Of a DNA stretch of 64,000 bases, positions 26,984 to 35,033 are shown in pieces (position 1 is the first letter of the stretch; each line of letters begins with the position of its first letter). A program made the translations under genes and the position numbers. The stretch is from Bacillus badius NBRC 15713 (GTDB lineage: Bacteria > Bacillota > Bacilli > Bacillales > Domibacillaceae): the NCBI RefSeq assembly GCF_001591605.1, contig NZ_BCVF01000010.1:1-64000 (forward strand), in the 5' to 3' direction. The notes under the pieces are model-generated. The model was not told the DNA's origin and made no database searches. It saw only the letters and a list, made by a program, of their open reading frames with translations.

Positions 26984-27019
26984 AAAAACTGTCCGGCTGT
27001 TCACGGCCGGACAGTTTTT
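26984..27019. terminator. Bidirectional terminator after the NCS1 permease
   Basis: AAAAACTGTCCGGC (26984-26997) pairs perfectly with GCCGGACAGTTTTT (27006-27019). It ends the minus-strand permease transcript and would also stop plus-strand readthrough. Confidence 0.9.
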
Positions 27020-27072
27020 TTGACGAATTTACTTGTCAGTTGCCTCCACTGCAGGAGACGGCTTTTGAATGG

Positions 27073-28479
27073 TTAAGCAATGTATTCATCCGTTGTAATG
27101 TCGTCAGCAGTTTTTTTGCTGTAGTACTTGCCCTTCGTCGCAACAGCCAGCACAATAGTCAGAACGAATGCGATAATAGCCGCAAAGAAGGCAGCGACAT
27201 TTTGCAGGAAGATGCCCATATACCCGAAGGCAGCAAGAGAACCGATCACACACGAGACAATCAGCGAAACCACACCGACCGGATTCCAGGCGTACAAGTA
27301 TTCTTGCCGGTGTTCAAAATAATTAGGGCCAATTTTCAATATCCGCTTCACAACGAACGCATCGCATAGCAGCACCGCTGCCCAAGCCAGCAGGAAGACT
27401 CCCTGGAAAGTCAGCAAGCTCCCTAAGTGATCCAGCACGCCCCCAAGCATTAACACGATAGCAGCCACCGCTGTAAAGACGACCCAGAAATTTCGGCCCG
27501 GCTTGAATTTAAAAACGTTTTCAAAAAAGTTCGCGAGCGACAGTGAACTGCTGTATAAATTCGTAATATTAATCCGAAGCTGCGTTAAAATGGTAAATAG
27601 AGCACCGCCGATCCCAAGAATCTGCACAAAGTAAACGCCTGGATTCTCTTCACCCAATTGAACGCCAAACCAAATTCCGATGACACCCATAACAAAAAAA
27701 CAAATGAGCTGCGGCAAAAAGCCAACGGCAAACACGCCGATCTTAAATTCTTCTTTTTTGATGAAGCGCGCATAGTCGGAAACAAGCAAAGCCATAATTC
27801 CAACAAGCCCGTTCATGATACCAATACAAGCCAGCAGGGATGCTCCCCCGACCTCTCCTCCTTCAGGAAGATACGTCCAAATGTTTCCTTCGAACGAAGA
27901 ATTTTTCCAGACGATAAAAAATCCCGAGCCCAGCAACAGAACAAACAACGGCAGCGACCATTTCTGCAATTTGTCGAGCTGGCGAATACCGAACCAGTTG
28001 AGCGGAATAACAATTAAGCCAAAGAACACCATTAAACCCCAAATCGGCACAAAGGAAATGTATTCATGAACGGCAGCGGCCATAATCGATCCTTCGATTG
28101 CGCAATACATAATAAAATTCAGGGCATAAATCAACGAAGTAATCGAAGCGCCAAAATAACCGAATCCGCCGCCCCGGGCCATTAAGTTAACATTCAAGCC
28201 GGACTTAGCGGCATAAAAGCAAATGCCCATTCCTACTACGCCTGCAACAATAGTGGCATAAATTTCAGCCAGCAACGCATTTACAGCACCGAAAGAGATA
28301 GCCATCAAGCTGCCCATTTGGATAAAGAGCATGGCTGTTGCCACTCCCAGTGTGACATTGGTAATGCTCATCCAGCCCATCGTCCGTCCTTCCATCGGCA
28401 CTTTCTCCAGTGAAAAATCATCCTTTTTTTCTTCTCTGCTAAGTTCTTCCTGATCTGCCATTGGCAATCTTTCTACCAT
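27073..28479 (-). CDS. NCS1-family nucleobase permease
   Basis: A 468-residue transporter with 12 predicted membrane segments of the nucleobase:cation symporter-1 family (purine/cytosine permease branch). Typical features are the N-terminal VPMEGRTMGWMSITNVTLGVA, the loop ARGGGFGYFGA, and DYARFIKKEEFKIGVF. The start at 28479 follows GAGGAGGAG. The sequence does not show whether cytosine, a purine, or another ring compound is carried. No catabolic gene is adjacent. No purine riboswitch was seen in the 372-base upstream gap. Confidence 0.87.
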   Translation of the reverse strand: MVERLPMADQEELSREEKKDDFSLEKVPMEGRTMGWMSITNVTLGVATAMLFIQMGSLMAISFGAVNALLAEIYATIVAGVVGMGICFYAAKSGLNVNLMARGGGFGYFGASITSLIYALNFIMYCAIEGSIMAAAVHEYISFVPIWGLMVFFGLIVIPLNWFGIRQLDKLQKWSLPLFVLLLGSGFFIVWKNSSFEGNIWTYLPEGGEVGGASLLACIGIMNGLVGIMALLVSDYARFIKKEEFKIGVFAVGFLPQLICFFVMGVIGIWFGVQLGEENPGVYFVQILGIGGALFTILTQLRINITNLYSSSLSLANFFENVFKFKPGRNFWVVFTAVAAIVLMLGGVLDHLGSLLTFQGVFLLAWAAVLLCDAFVVKRILKIGPNYFEHRQEYLYAWNPVGVVSLIVSCVIGSLAAFGYMGIFLQNVAAFFAAIIAFVLTIVLAVATKGKYYSKKTADDITTDEYIA

Positions 28480-28851
28480 CTAACACTCCTCCTCATTCTC
28501 TTAATGGGAAATAAATTAATCCCCTTCCCTCTTCGTTTTAAGAGTTGCTTTTATATAAGCAAGTATCAGACCAATTCCTCAAATTTTCTAAATAAATAAA
28601 AAATATTTTCGACAGTTTTTTCATTCCTAGCGATTATAGGGTCTATCGTCCTTTTCTCCTGCTTTTCTGGTGAGTTCCAGCAGGTGTTTTCTCCCTCTTT
28701 TCTTGCAAAATTGCAATCTATCTTTCATTTTTGATATTTTTCATCTTTGCAAGCGACGGCTCCCTTGGAAAAGCCCGGAAAAGCATAGACATCAAGAAAC
28801 GGATTGTATAAGATGGGCGGTAGAAACGAAAAGTTATAAGGGGGTATTACC
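28480..28851. other. Divergent intergenic region, NCS1 permease and speE
   Basis: A 372-base gap with two divergent starts. I checked for purine and preQ1 riboswitch cores and found none. A small hairpin (CTGG-TGAGTT-CCAG, about 28670-28685) is present. No -35/-10 pair was clear enough to call. Confidence 0.35.
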
Positions 28852-29712
28852 ATGAATGAGGAAAAAGTAAGCCAATACATAAAAAATATTGATGGAGAAC
28901 TGTGGCTCGTGGAGGATGATCGCGATAACTTGAAAGTAAGTTATCGGATCAAAGAAATCATTTTCACAGCCCAGTCTCCTTTCCAGCACATTATGGTTCT
29001 CGACACTTATGATTTCGGCAGAATGCTCGTGCTGGACGGGGTTGTGCAGTCGACTGAGAAAGACGGCTATATTTACAATGAAATGATTGCACACGTTCCT
29101 TTGCATATCCATCCGCACCCGAAAAAAGTATTAATTATCGGGGGCGGCGATTGCGGCGCAGCAAGAGAAGTGATCAAGTACAAACACGTGGAAGAGCTTT
29201 ATTTCTGTGAAATTGATGAGCTCGTTGTCCGGGCAAGCAAAGAGCATTTAACAGGCGTCTCAGCCGGACTCGATGACCAGCGCGTTCATTATCTGTTCGC
29301 CGACGGCATTCAGTATATGAAAGAGCATAAGAATGAATTTGACATCATTATCGTGGACTCGTCAGACCCGGTCGGACCTGCCACTGAACTATTTGAATTT
29401 GATTTTTATAAAAACGTGTTTGAGGCGTTAAAAGACGACGGCCTGATGGTTTGCCAAAGTGAATCGCCGTTTTTCTATAGAGAAACCATGGACAACACCT
29501 ACCATTCTCTCAACAGGCTGTTCGGGCATGTGAAGCAATATACAGCCGTGGTTCCAACCTATCCGGGCGGGCTGTGGAGCTTTACCCTCGCTTCTAAAAA
29601 ATATCAAGCCTTTATTCAGCCGGACTATGAAAAAACGACGAAATATTTCAACGAAGAGATATTGCACGCCAGTTTTGCTTTGCCCGAATTTATGGCAACC
29701 GATAAGAAATAA
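28852..29712 (+). CDS. speE: Spermidine synthase (putrescine aminopropyltransferase)
   Basis: A 286-residue SpeE, transferring an aminopropyl group from decarboxylated S-adenosylmethionine to putrescine. Visible motifs are the N-terminal beta domain (ELWLVEDDRDNLKVSYRIKEI), QSPFQHIMVLDTYDFGRMLVLDGVVQSTEKDGYIYNEM, the Rossmann motif IIGGGDCGAARE, the acidic ligand EIDE, and DSSDPVGPA with its catalytic Asp. GGGDC replaces the usual GGGDG. It stands alone, without speB, and ends in a strong terminator. It may be a second copy of the gene. Confidence 0.93.
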   Translation: MNEEKVSQYIKNIDGELWLVEDDRDNLKVSYRIKEIIFTAQSPFQHIMVLDTYDFGRMLVLDGVVQSTEKDGYIYNEMIAHVPLHIHPHPKKVLIIGGGDCGAAREVIKYKHVEELYFCEIDELVVRASKEHLTGVSAGLDDQRVHYLFADGIQYMKEHKNEFDIIIVDSSDPVGPATELFEFDFYKNVFEALKDDGLMVCQSESPFFYRETMDNTYHSLNRLFGHVKQYTAVVPTYPGGLWSFTLASKKYQAFIQPDYEKTTKYFNEEILHASFALPEFMATDKK

Positions 29713-29757
29713 AAAGACCGGATGCCGCCAGCTAAGCTGACGGCATCCGGTCTTTTT
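29711..29757 (+). terminator. Terminator after speE
   Basis: A 17-bp stem (AAAAAGACCGGATGCCG with its complement) encloses CAGC-TAA-GCTG and is followed by T5. It is also oriented to stop the convergent exporter gene. Confidence 0.93.
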
Positions 29758-29767
29758 AAGGAGAAAC

Positions 29768-30544
29768 TTATAAAATATCAAGCCAAATTTTAATCGCTGT
29801 GGCAGCAATTAAAATAGCAAGCAGCCATTGCAAAACTTTTGTATTCATCTTCTGTCCAACTTTAGCGCCAAGAGGAGAGGCAATTATGCTGGCAATAATC
29901 ATAATAACCGCCGGCACAAACAGCACCTGGCCCGTCATCAGCTTCCCGGCCGTTGAACCGATCGAAGAAATGAAGGTGATGGCTAAAGAACTGGCAATCG
30001 TCATCCGTGTCGGAATTTTCAAGACGACCAGCATAATCGGCACGAGCAGAAAAGCGCCGGCCGCCCCAACAATACCGGCCCCAACTCCGACGATGAAAGC
30101 AAGTACGGCTGCCAGCCAGCCATTAAATGTAACTTCACTCATCGGTCGGTCATCAAGGTTCTTCTTTGGCACAAACATCATGATGGCGGCTAAAGCGGCC
30201 AATACGCCGTACACCACGTTAATTACTTCTTCTGACAGCCCTTCGGAACCAAAACCGCCGACGAAGCTGCCGAGCAAAACAGCGCCGCCCATGTAAATAA
30301 TTAACTTTTTATTCAAATACTCACTTTTTCGGTACGCCCACACGCCGGCGATCGTGGCAAAAAACACCTGCACCGCGCTGATTCCGGATACTTCGTGGGC
30401 GCTGAAAGCCGCAAATCCAAGGAGCGGCGGAATGTAAAGCAGCATCGGATATTTAATAATCGAGCCGCCGATACCGACCATGCCCGAAATAAAAGATCCG
30501 ATAAAGCCAATTAAAAAAATGACGAGCCAATAAAGAAAATCCAT
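29768..30544 (-). CDS. TauE/SafE-family sulfite/anion exporter
   Basis: A 258-residue protein with about eight membrane helices of the TauE/SafE family. It has the two inverted glycine-rich motifs: [21 protein letters not shown] at the start, and [19 protein letters not shown] in the second half. Members export sulfite, sulfoacetate or related sulfur anions. It is the last gene downstream of cydABS on the same strand, in an island holding sulfide:quinone reductase and persulfide dioxygenase, so sulfite export is the likeliest role. That substrate call is inference from context. Confidence 0.87.
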   Translation of the reverse strand: MDFLYWLVIFLIGFIGSFISGMVGIGGSIIKYPMLLYIPPLLGFAAFSAHEVSGISAVQVFFATIAGVWAYRKSEYLNKKLIIYMGGAVLLGSFVGGFGSEGLSEEVINVVYGVLAALAAIMMFVPKKNLDDRPMSEVTFNGWLAAVLAFIVGVGAGIVGAAGAFLLVPIMLVVLKIPTRMTIASSLAITFISSIGSTAGKLMTGQVLFVPAVIMIIASIIASPLGAKVGQKMNTKVLQWLLAILIAATAIKIWLDIL

Positions 30545-30561
30545 CTATACCACTCCAGTAT

Positions 30562-30660
30562 TCAGTCCATTTTTTTCTGCTTCGCCCCCCAGGCGAAAAC
30601 GCACGCCAGTGAAGCAGCGACAACGAGAACAGGGGCATACATAATAAGAAAGTGATGCAT
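30562..30660 (-). CDS. cydS: Cytochrome bd oxidase small subunit CydS
   Basis: A 32-residue single-helix protein directly after cydB. Its ATG (30658-30660) has AGGAGGGA seven bases upstream, lying over the cydB stop. The sequence begins MHHFLIMYAPVLVVAASL and ends with a charged tail (KQKKMD). It closely resembles, in length and in the FLIMYAP core, the CydS subunit seen in the Geobacillus bd oxidase structure (from memory). CydS packs against CydA and stabilises its haems. It is usually missed by gene callers because of its size. Confidence 0.85.
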   Translation of the reverse strand: MHHFLIMYAPVLVVAASLACVFAWGAKQKKMD

Positions 30661-30673
30661 GTGCCAGTCCCTC

Positions 30674-31687
30674 CTATTCCATTCCTTTCACGTATTTACG
30701 ATTAAATAAAAACAATTTAAGCAGCAGATACAGCGCCGGAATCAGCAGCAGCAGCCCGGCAATGAAAGCAACGACCAAGTAAATAGCCATCGTTTTATTG
30801 GTAAATCCATCGTAAATGGTCAGCACCGGATAAAGCAAGTACGGGTAATGGGAAATCCCATAGGCTAGAAAGGCCGTGAAATACTGCATAACAACGGCGA
30901 AGAAAGCCACTCCATAAGCCCGCTGCTTGTAAAACAAGGTGATGGCCGCGATGAAAAACACGAGTGATGCGACAAACATCCAAGAAACATCAGCCATACG
31001 GGCAAAATGCTCCGGATTATGCGAGCGTAGCGCATAAAAGACGAGAACCCCCGCTGCCACCGAAGGAATGCTCCAGCCAAGCGTGTAACGGCGAACGAGT
31101 TGCTCCGCCTTGTTGTCCTCAGCCTGGCGCGCATAATAGGTTAAAAAAGCTGCCGATATAAAGAGGACGCTTACGAGCGAAACGAGAACCACACTCCAAG
31201 AGTAAGGACTCGTCAGCAGCTCTTTCAGCTTCAAATGAACACCGCTCTTATCAATGGCAAGAAAACCGCCTTCGGAAATCGTTAATACAGTCGTTAAGGA
31301 AGCCGGGATTAACACGCCGGTGATTCCGTATATAAAGCTGTACACCTTATTTTCCTTTGAGCCGTAAGTGCCAAACGCGTAGTAGGAGCCGCGGATCGCC
31401 AGCAGGATAATCGAAATACTGGCTGGCACTAATAAGGCAGAACCGAAGTAATAGGCGGTCTTCGGAAAAAAGCCGACAATGCCGACAAAGAAAAATACAA
31501 GAAACACATTGGTAACTTCCCACACCGGGGACAAATAGCGCTGAATCATTTTGTGCAGGATGTGCTTTTGCCCTGTCCAATCGCTGTAAAGGCTGAAAAA
31601 TCCGGCACCGAAGTCGATCGAACCGACGATCAAATAGCCAAACAAAAAGATCCATAATACACTAATGCCCAGCAACTCAAGCGACAT
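30674..31687 (-). CDS. cydB: Cytochrome bd quinol oxidase subunit II
   Basis: A 337-residue membrane subunit with eight or nine helices. Family marks are the N-terminal GYLIVGSIDFGAGFFSLY, FLVFFFVGIVGFFPKTAYYFGS, and near the end LLYPVLTIYDGFTNKTMA. With CydA it makes the bd oxidase that reduces oxygen with quinol without pumping protons. Its start overlaps the end of cydA by 11 bases and cydS follows at once, so cydA-cydB-cydS is one operon. Bd oxidases tolerate sulfide and nitric oxide, which fits the neighbouring sulfide genes. Confidence 0.95.
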   Translation of the reverse strand: MSLELLGISVLWIFLFGYLIVGSIDFGAGFFSLYSDWTGQKHILHKMIQRYLSPVWEVTNVFLVFFFVGIVGFFPKTAYYFGSALLVPASISIILLAIRGSYYAFGTYGSKENKVYSFIYGITGVLIPASLTTVLTISEGGFLAIDKSGVHLKLKELLTSPYSWSVVLVSLVSVLFISAAFLTYYARQAEDNKAEQLVRRYTLGWSIPSVAAGVLVFYALRSHNPEHFARMADVSWMFVASLVFFIAAITLFYKQRAYGVAFFAVVMQYFTAFLAYGISHYPYLLYPVLTIYDGFTNKTMAIYLVVAFIAGLLLLIPALYLLLKLFLFNRKYVKGME

Positions 31688-33014
31688 ATGAATCCCCCCT
31701 TGCCGCTAATTCATCTTCTGCCCGGTTGTTTTTAAACATATTGCGGAGCACAATGACCGCTCCGACGCCGAGAAGCACATACAAGGCGCCAAAGGCAACA
31801 AGCATGGTACCGACGTGCGGTGAAGCAGTAGCTGCTTCAGCTGTTTTCAGATAGCCGCGCAAAATCCATGGCTGACGGCCGACTTCCGCGAAAATCCAGC
31901 CGATTTCAATCGCAATCAAGGACATCGGTGCAGACAGCACCACCGCCCGCAGCAGCCATTTATTGTACATTTTCTTTGGCTTCCATTTAGATAAGACGGC
32001 ATAAATCAAGGCGATGACAATTAACAGCATGCCTAGAGTGACCATCACATCAAATAGATAGTGAACATAAAGCGGCGGACGTTCATCCGCTGGAAATTCG
32101 TTCAATCCGATTACCTCAGTGCTTGGCAAATTCCCTGCCAAAATACTTAAAGCGAACGGAATTTTGATCGCTCCGCTGACATTTTGTTCTTCATCCAGTT
32201 TTCCAAATAACAGCAGGGGAGCTTCTCCCTCTGTCTCAAAATGCCATTCAGCGGCAGCCAGCTTTTCCGGCTGGTATTCTGCCAGGAACTTTCCGGATAA
32301 ATCACCGACAAGCGCTGTAGCGATAGAAAAAACCAACGCCGGAATCAATGTAATCCGCAGCGCTTTTTTATAATACACATGCTGTCTGCCGCGAAGCAGA
32401 TGATACGCAGCGAGCGCCGCTAAGATAAAGGCCGACGTCATATAAGCGGACACGAGCACGTGGCCCACTTTTGTTGGAACGGCTGGATTAAACATCGCTT
32501 TCAGCGGCTCAATGTTCATAATCGTTCCGTTCACAATCTCAAATCCTTGCGGCGTATTCATGAATGCGTTCACTGCCGTAATGAAGAAGGCGGACAACGA
32601 AGAGCCAATCACGACAGGAATAAGCAGCAGCAAGTGCGTTTTCGGATTTTTAAAACGGTCCCACGTATATAAATAGATGCCGAGGAAAATCGCTTCAAAG
32701 AAAAAAGCGAACGTTTCCATAAAGAGCGGCAAAGCGATCAGCTGTCCGGCCTGCTCCATAAAAGAAGGCCAAAGCAAGCTTAACTGCAGCCCGATGGCTG
32801 TTCCTGTCACAACCCCGACTGCAACAGTAATCGTAAATCCCCGCGTCCAGCGACGGGCCAAAAGCAGGTAATGAGGATCATTATGCTTCAGCCCCATCCA
32901 TTGGGCAAGAGCAATAAATACTGGCACGCCCACTCCAATCGTAGCAAATAAGATATGGAATGCGAGTGTCATCTCGGTTAAGATTCTGCTATATAAAACG
33001 GCATCGTATTGCAT
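31677..33014 (-). CDS. cydA: Cytochrome bd quinol oxidase subunit I
   Basis: A 445-residue subunit with nine helices. It shows the haem b595 axial His region near the N-terminus (SRILTEMTLAFHILFATIGVGVP), the GRQPW quinol-oxidase signature (EVGRQPWILRGYLKT, about 378-392), and a short Q-loop (WHFETEGEAPLLLFG), as usual for Bacilli. The ligand Met/His pair of haem b558 lies in PTKVGHVLVSAYMTSAF. It is preceded by a 26-codon ORF and a G/C-tract dyad shared with the sqr promoter, suggesting joint control with sulfide oxidation. Confidence 0.96.
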   Translation of the reverse strand: MQYDAVLYSRILTEMTLAFHILFATIGVGVPVFIALAQWMGLKHNDPHYLLLARRWTRGFTITVAVGVVTGTAIGLQLSLLWPSFMEQAGQLIALPLFMETFAFFFEAIFLGIYLYTWDRFKNPKTHLLLLIPVVIGSSLSAFFITAVNAFMNTPQGFEIVNGTIMNIEPLKAMFNPAVPTKVGHVLVSAYMTSAFILAALAAYHLLRGRQHVYYKKALRITLIPALVFSIATALVGDLSGKFLAEYQPEKLAAAEWHFETEGEAPLLLFGKLDEEQNVSGAIKIPFALSILAGNLPSTEVIGLNEFPADERPPLYVHYLFDVMVTLGMLLIVIALIYAVLSKWKPKKMYNKWLLRAVVLSAPMSLIAIEIGWIFAEVGRQPWILRGYLKTAEAATASPHVGTMLVAFGALYVLLGVGAVIVLRNMFKNNRAEDELAARGDSYVA

Positions 33015-33026
33015 GCTTTCTCCCTC

Positions 33027-33107
33027 CTAGATCATTACCAAGCTGAGTGCACTGCCAAGAGCCACAATCATGGCTGTCCAGAAATAAGCCGTTTCTTTCT
33101 TCTTCAT
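33027..33107 (-). CDS. Tiny membrane ORF upstream of cydA (26 aa)
   Basis: ATG (33105-33107) follows AAGGAAGAGAT. The 26-residue product has a basic start (MKKKETAYF) and one hydrophobic helix (WTAMIVALGSALSLVMI). Its stop overlaps the cydA ribosome site (TAGGAGGG), so translation may be coupled. It could be an extra bd-oxidase small subunit or a leader peptide. I know no homologue; evidence is position, ribosome site and helix. Confidence 0.6.
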   Translation of the reverse strand: MKKKETAYFWTAMIVALGSALSLVMI

Positions 33108-33176
33108 GGTATCTCTTCCTTTCTGCTGTGATCTCACCTTTCTTTTTAAGTATAGAAAGAAAGCCTATGCCAATAC

Positions 33177-33194
33177 ATAGGGGCATCCCCCTAT
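33177..33194. promoter_or_regulatory. G-tract/C-tract dyad upstream of cydA
   Basis: On the minus strand this reads ATAGGGGGATGCCCCTAT: 7-bp arms and a 4-bp centre. It matches the dyad in the sqr promoter (38359-38376) at 16 of 18 bases. Operators of CsoR-family sensors, such as persulfide-responsive CstR, have this kind of G-run/C-run dyad. It lies about 70 bases upstream of the tiny ORF. Confidence 0.65.
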
Positions 33195-33244
33195 CCGTAT
33201 TTTGTTTTTGACTACTTTATGAAGGTTGTCAGACAAAATAAAAA

Positions 33245-33272
33245 GATGCCCCAAGAAAAAACGTTGGGACAC
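33245..33272 (-). terminator. Terminator of the nreBC-like pair
   Basis: On the minus strand TGTCCCAA pairs with TTGGGGCA (one G-U) and TCTTTTTATTTT follows. It lies just after the response-regulator stop codon. Confidence 0.7.
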
Positions 33273-33275
33273 CCG

Positions 33276-33911
33276 CTAACGCATATCTGAAAAATAGTTT
33301 TTAATGCCATATTGGATCATTTCATGCTTCTGCTTGAGATCCAGCTTGTTCATAATATTGGATTTATGATTTTCCACTGTTTTCGCACTAATATGCAGCT
33401 TCTCGGCAATTTCCTTGTTCGTGTAACCGAGCACCGTGAGCCGCAGCACCTCTTGCTCCCTCAATGTTAAGGGGGAAACCGGCTTTTCTTTCTCCTTCAT
33501 CATCTTCTCAATTTGCTCTTCGCTCAAATCCGTCCGATAATAGCGCTGGCCATGATAGACGTGATAAATTGCTTCATATAAATCGCTTCCCTGGCTTTTC
33601 TTCAAAATATAACCGTGCGCTCCCGATTGGATCGCTTGACGAATATAAGCCTCTTCATCATGCATCGTCAACAGCACGACTTTAATGTTCGGCTGCTGCT
33701 GGATCAGCTGCTTTGTAGTGGTAAAGCCGTCCAGCCCGTTAGGCATAGAGATATCCATTAAGACGACATCCGGCTCTGTCTGCATGGCCAGGACGAGCGC
33801 TTCATTCCCATCGCCGGCATCCGCAGCCACTTCAATATCAGCATAGCTTTCCAAAAGCAAAATAATCCCTTTTCGTATTAAATCGTGATCATCTACTACC
33901 ATGACTTTCAT
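33276..33911 (-). CDS. nreC: NarL/FixJ-family response regulator, NreC-like
   Basis: About 211 residues, starting at the second Met (MKVMVVDDHDL) where GGGG lies nine bases upstream. The receiver domain has the acidic pair DD (7-8), phospho-acceptor Asp in VVLMDISMPNGLDG (about 54), Thr in LLTMHDEEAYI, and Lys in ILKKSQGSD. A LuxR-type HTH follows (about 145-205): LTLREQEVLRLTVLGYTNKEIAEKLHISAKTVENHKSNIM. Its partner kinase is encoded immediately upstream with overlapping frames. Likely targets are the flanking oxidase and sulfide genes; that is inference. NreC in staphylococci activates nitrate and nitrite respiration. Confidence 0.88.
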   Translation of the reverse strand: MKVMVVDDHDLIRKGIILLLESYADIEVAADAGDGNEALVLAMQTEPDVVLMDISMPNGLDGFTTTKQLIQQQPNIKVVLLTMHDEEAYIRQAIQSGAHGYILKKSQGSDLYEAIYHVYHGQRYYRTDLSEEQIEKMMKEKEKPVSPLTLREQEVLRLTVLGYTNKEIAEKLHISAKTVENHKSNIMNKLDLKQKHEMIQYGIKNYFSDMR

Positions 33912-34944
33912 CGATTTCTGCCCCGCTCTCATCTATAATCATCTTCGCTATAATGGTGGTGCCTTCGCCCGGTGCCGATTCAATGTAAAAGTGGCCGTTA
34001 AGCTGCTCAATCCTCTCGCGCATATGCTCTAATCCAAGCCCGCCCTTCGCTTTTTCCAACTCAAATCCTTTGCCGTCATCATGAACTTCAATAAGGAGCC
34101 GTTCTCCTTTTTTCATAATCAGCAAATAAACGTTTTGAGCCTCGGCATACTTGACCACATTATGGAGGGCTTCCTGAATGACGCGGTACACGTTAATTTC
34201 AACGGCGGAAGGCAGCCGCCCGCTAACATTCGTTTTTAAATCAATCGCTAAACCAGAAGTTGCCTGAACGGTTTGTCTCAATGTTTCCAAAGCAGGAATA
34301 AGTCCCAATCCGTCAAGGCTCGTCGGCCGAAGCTGATGCGAATACGCTTTAATGTCAGACATGGCGCGCTGAAGCTCCGCCCGTACTTCATTGACATAGT
34401 CATGAAGCCGCTGATCCTCCGTAATCGTTGATTCGATGGCCTGCAGCGCCACAGAAATGGTGTACAGCGATTGGCTCACCCCGTCATGGAGTTCATGGGC
34501 CAAGCGTTTATGCTCTTTTTCCTGCGCTTCAATTAAGCGCTTAATCATCATTTTGGAGATCCGCACCTCTTCTTCTTTTTGCCTGAGCGTCTGATCGCGC
34601 AGCACGAGCAAATACTCTTTGTCCTGGCGCTCCTGATCCTGGTAAATCAAGGCGGTGCTCATCTCAACATCAAGCTTCTTGCCGTGATAGACCGGCATTT
34701 GCGATAGAAAATAAGGCACTTCATTGCGCGCGATTAAATAGCAGCGGTTCTCTCCTTCCGCCGTTTTCCGCTCTTTGCAATAGGAACAAAACGGCACATG
34801 CTCACCGACCATCCAGCCTGTCAAACGGCCGGCAGCAGGATTCATCAGCAAAATTTCACGGTTTTGATCCATCACGATAATCCCATCTTGAATATGCTCA
34901 AAGATTTGATGCAAATATTTTTGGTCTACCGGATACTGTTCCAT
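33889..34944 (-). CDS. nreB: PAS sensor histidine kinase, NreB-like
   Basis: About 351 residues, starting at the internal ATG (34942-34944) after GGAAAGGA. The N-terminal PAS domain (about 10-120) carries C-x2-C-x11-C (FCSYC ... RCYLI), the spacing of the oxygen-sensing Fe-S ligands of NreB, but the fourth cysteine is Ile. The HisKA_3 dimerisation helix has the phospho-His in RLAHELHDGVSQSL (about 176). The HATPase domain shows EALHNVVKYAEA, DDGKGF and GLGLEHMRERI. No membrane segments are seen, so it is a cytoplasmic sensor. It probably responds to oxygen or redox state. Confidence 0.87.
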   Translation of the reverse strand: MEQYPVDQKYLHQIFEHIQDGIIVMDQNREILLMNPAAGRLTGWMVGEHVPFCSYCKERKTAEGENRCYLIARNEVPYFLSQMPVYHGKKLDVEMSTALIYQDQERQDKEYLLVLRDQTLRQKEEEVRISKMMIKRLIEAQEKEHKRLAHELHDGVSQSLYTISVALQAIESTITEDQRLHDYVNEVRAELQRAMSDIKAYSHQLRPTSLDGLGLIPALETLRQTVQATSGLAIDLKTNVSGRLPSAVEINVYRVIQEALHNVVKYAEAQNVYLLIMKKGERLLIEVHDDGKGFELEKAKGGLGLEHMRERIEQLNGHFYIESAPGEGTTIIAKMIIDESGAEIDESHGSR

Positions 34945-35033
34945 TGATCTGATCCTTTCCGTTTTCTCTCCCCTATTGTAAGCGAAAAACCGCCGATGAT
35001 TCACGTCCTCACCGGCGGTTTCTTTTTATTTTC

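Noticed and set aside
26816-27076. 86-codon plus-strand frame with Cys-x-His-Lys repeats
   Set aside because: The repeat comes from the 21-bp DNA period, the frame reads through a strong terminator, and GGAGG directly touches the ATG. It looks like a by-product of the array.
27040-28069. Several plus-strand frames across the NCS1 permease gene
   Set aside because: They are antisense shadows; the minus-strand gene has clear family motifs over its entire length.
28480-28851. Purine riboswitch before the NCS1 permease
   Set aside because: Conserved loop sequences of the purine aptamer were not found on either strand.
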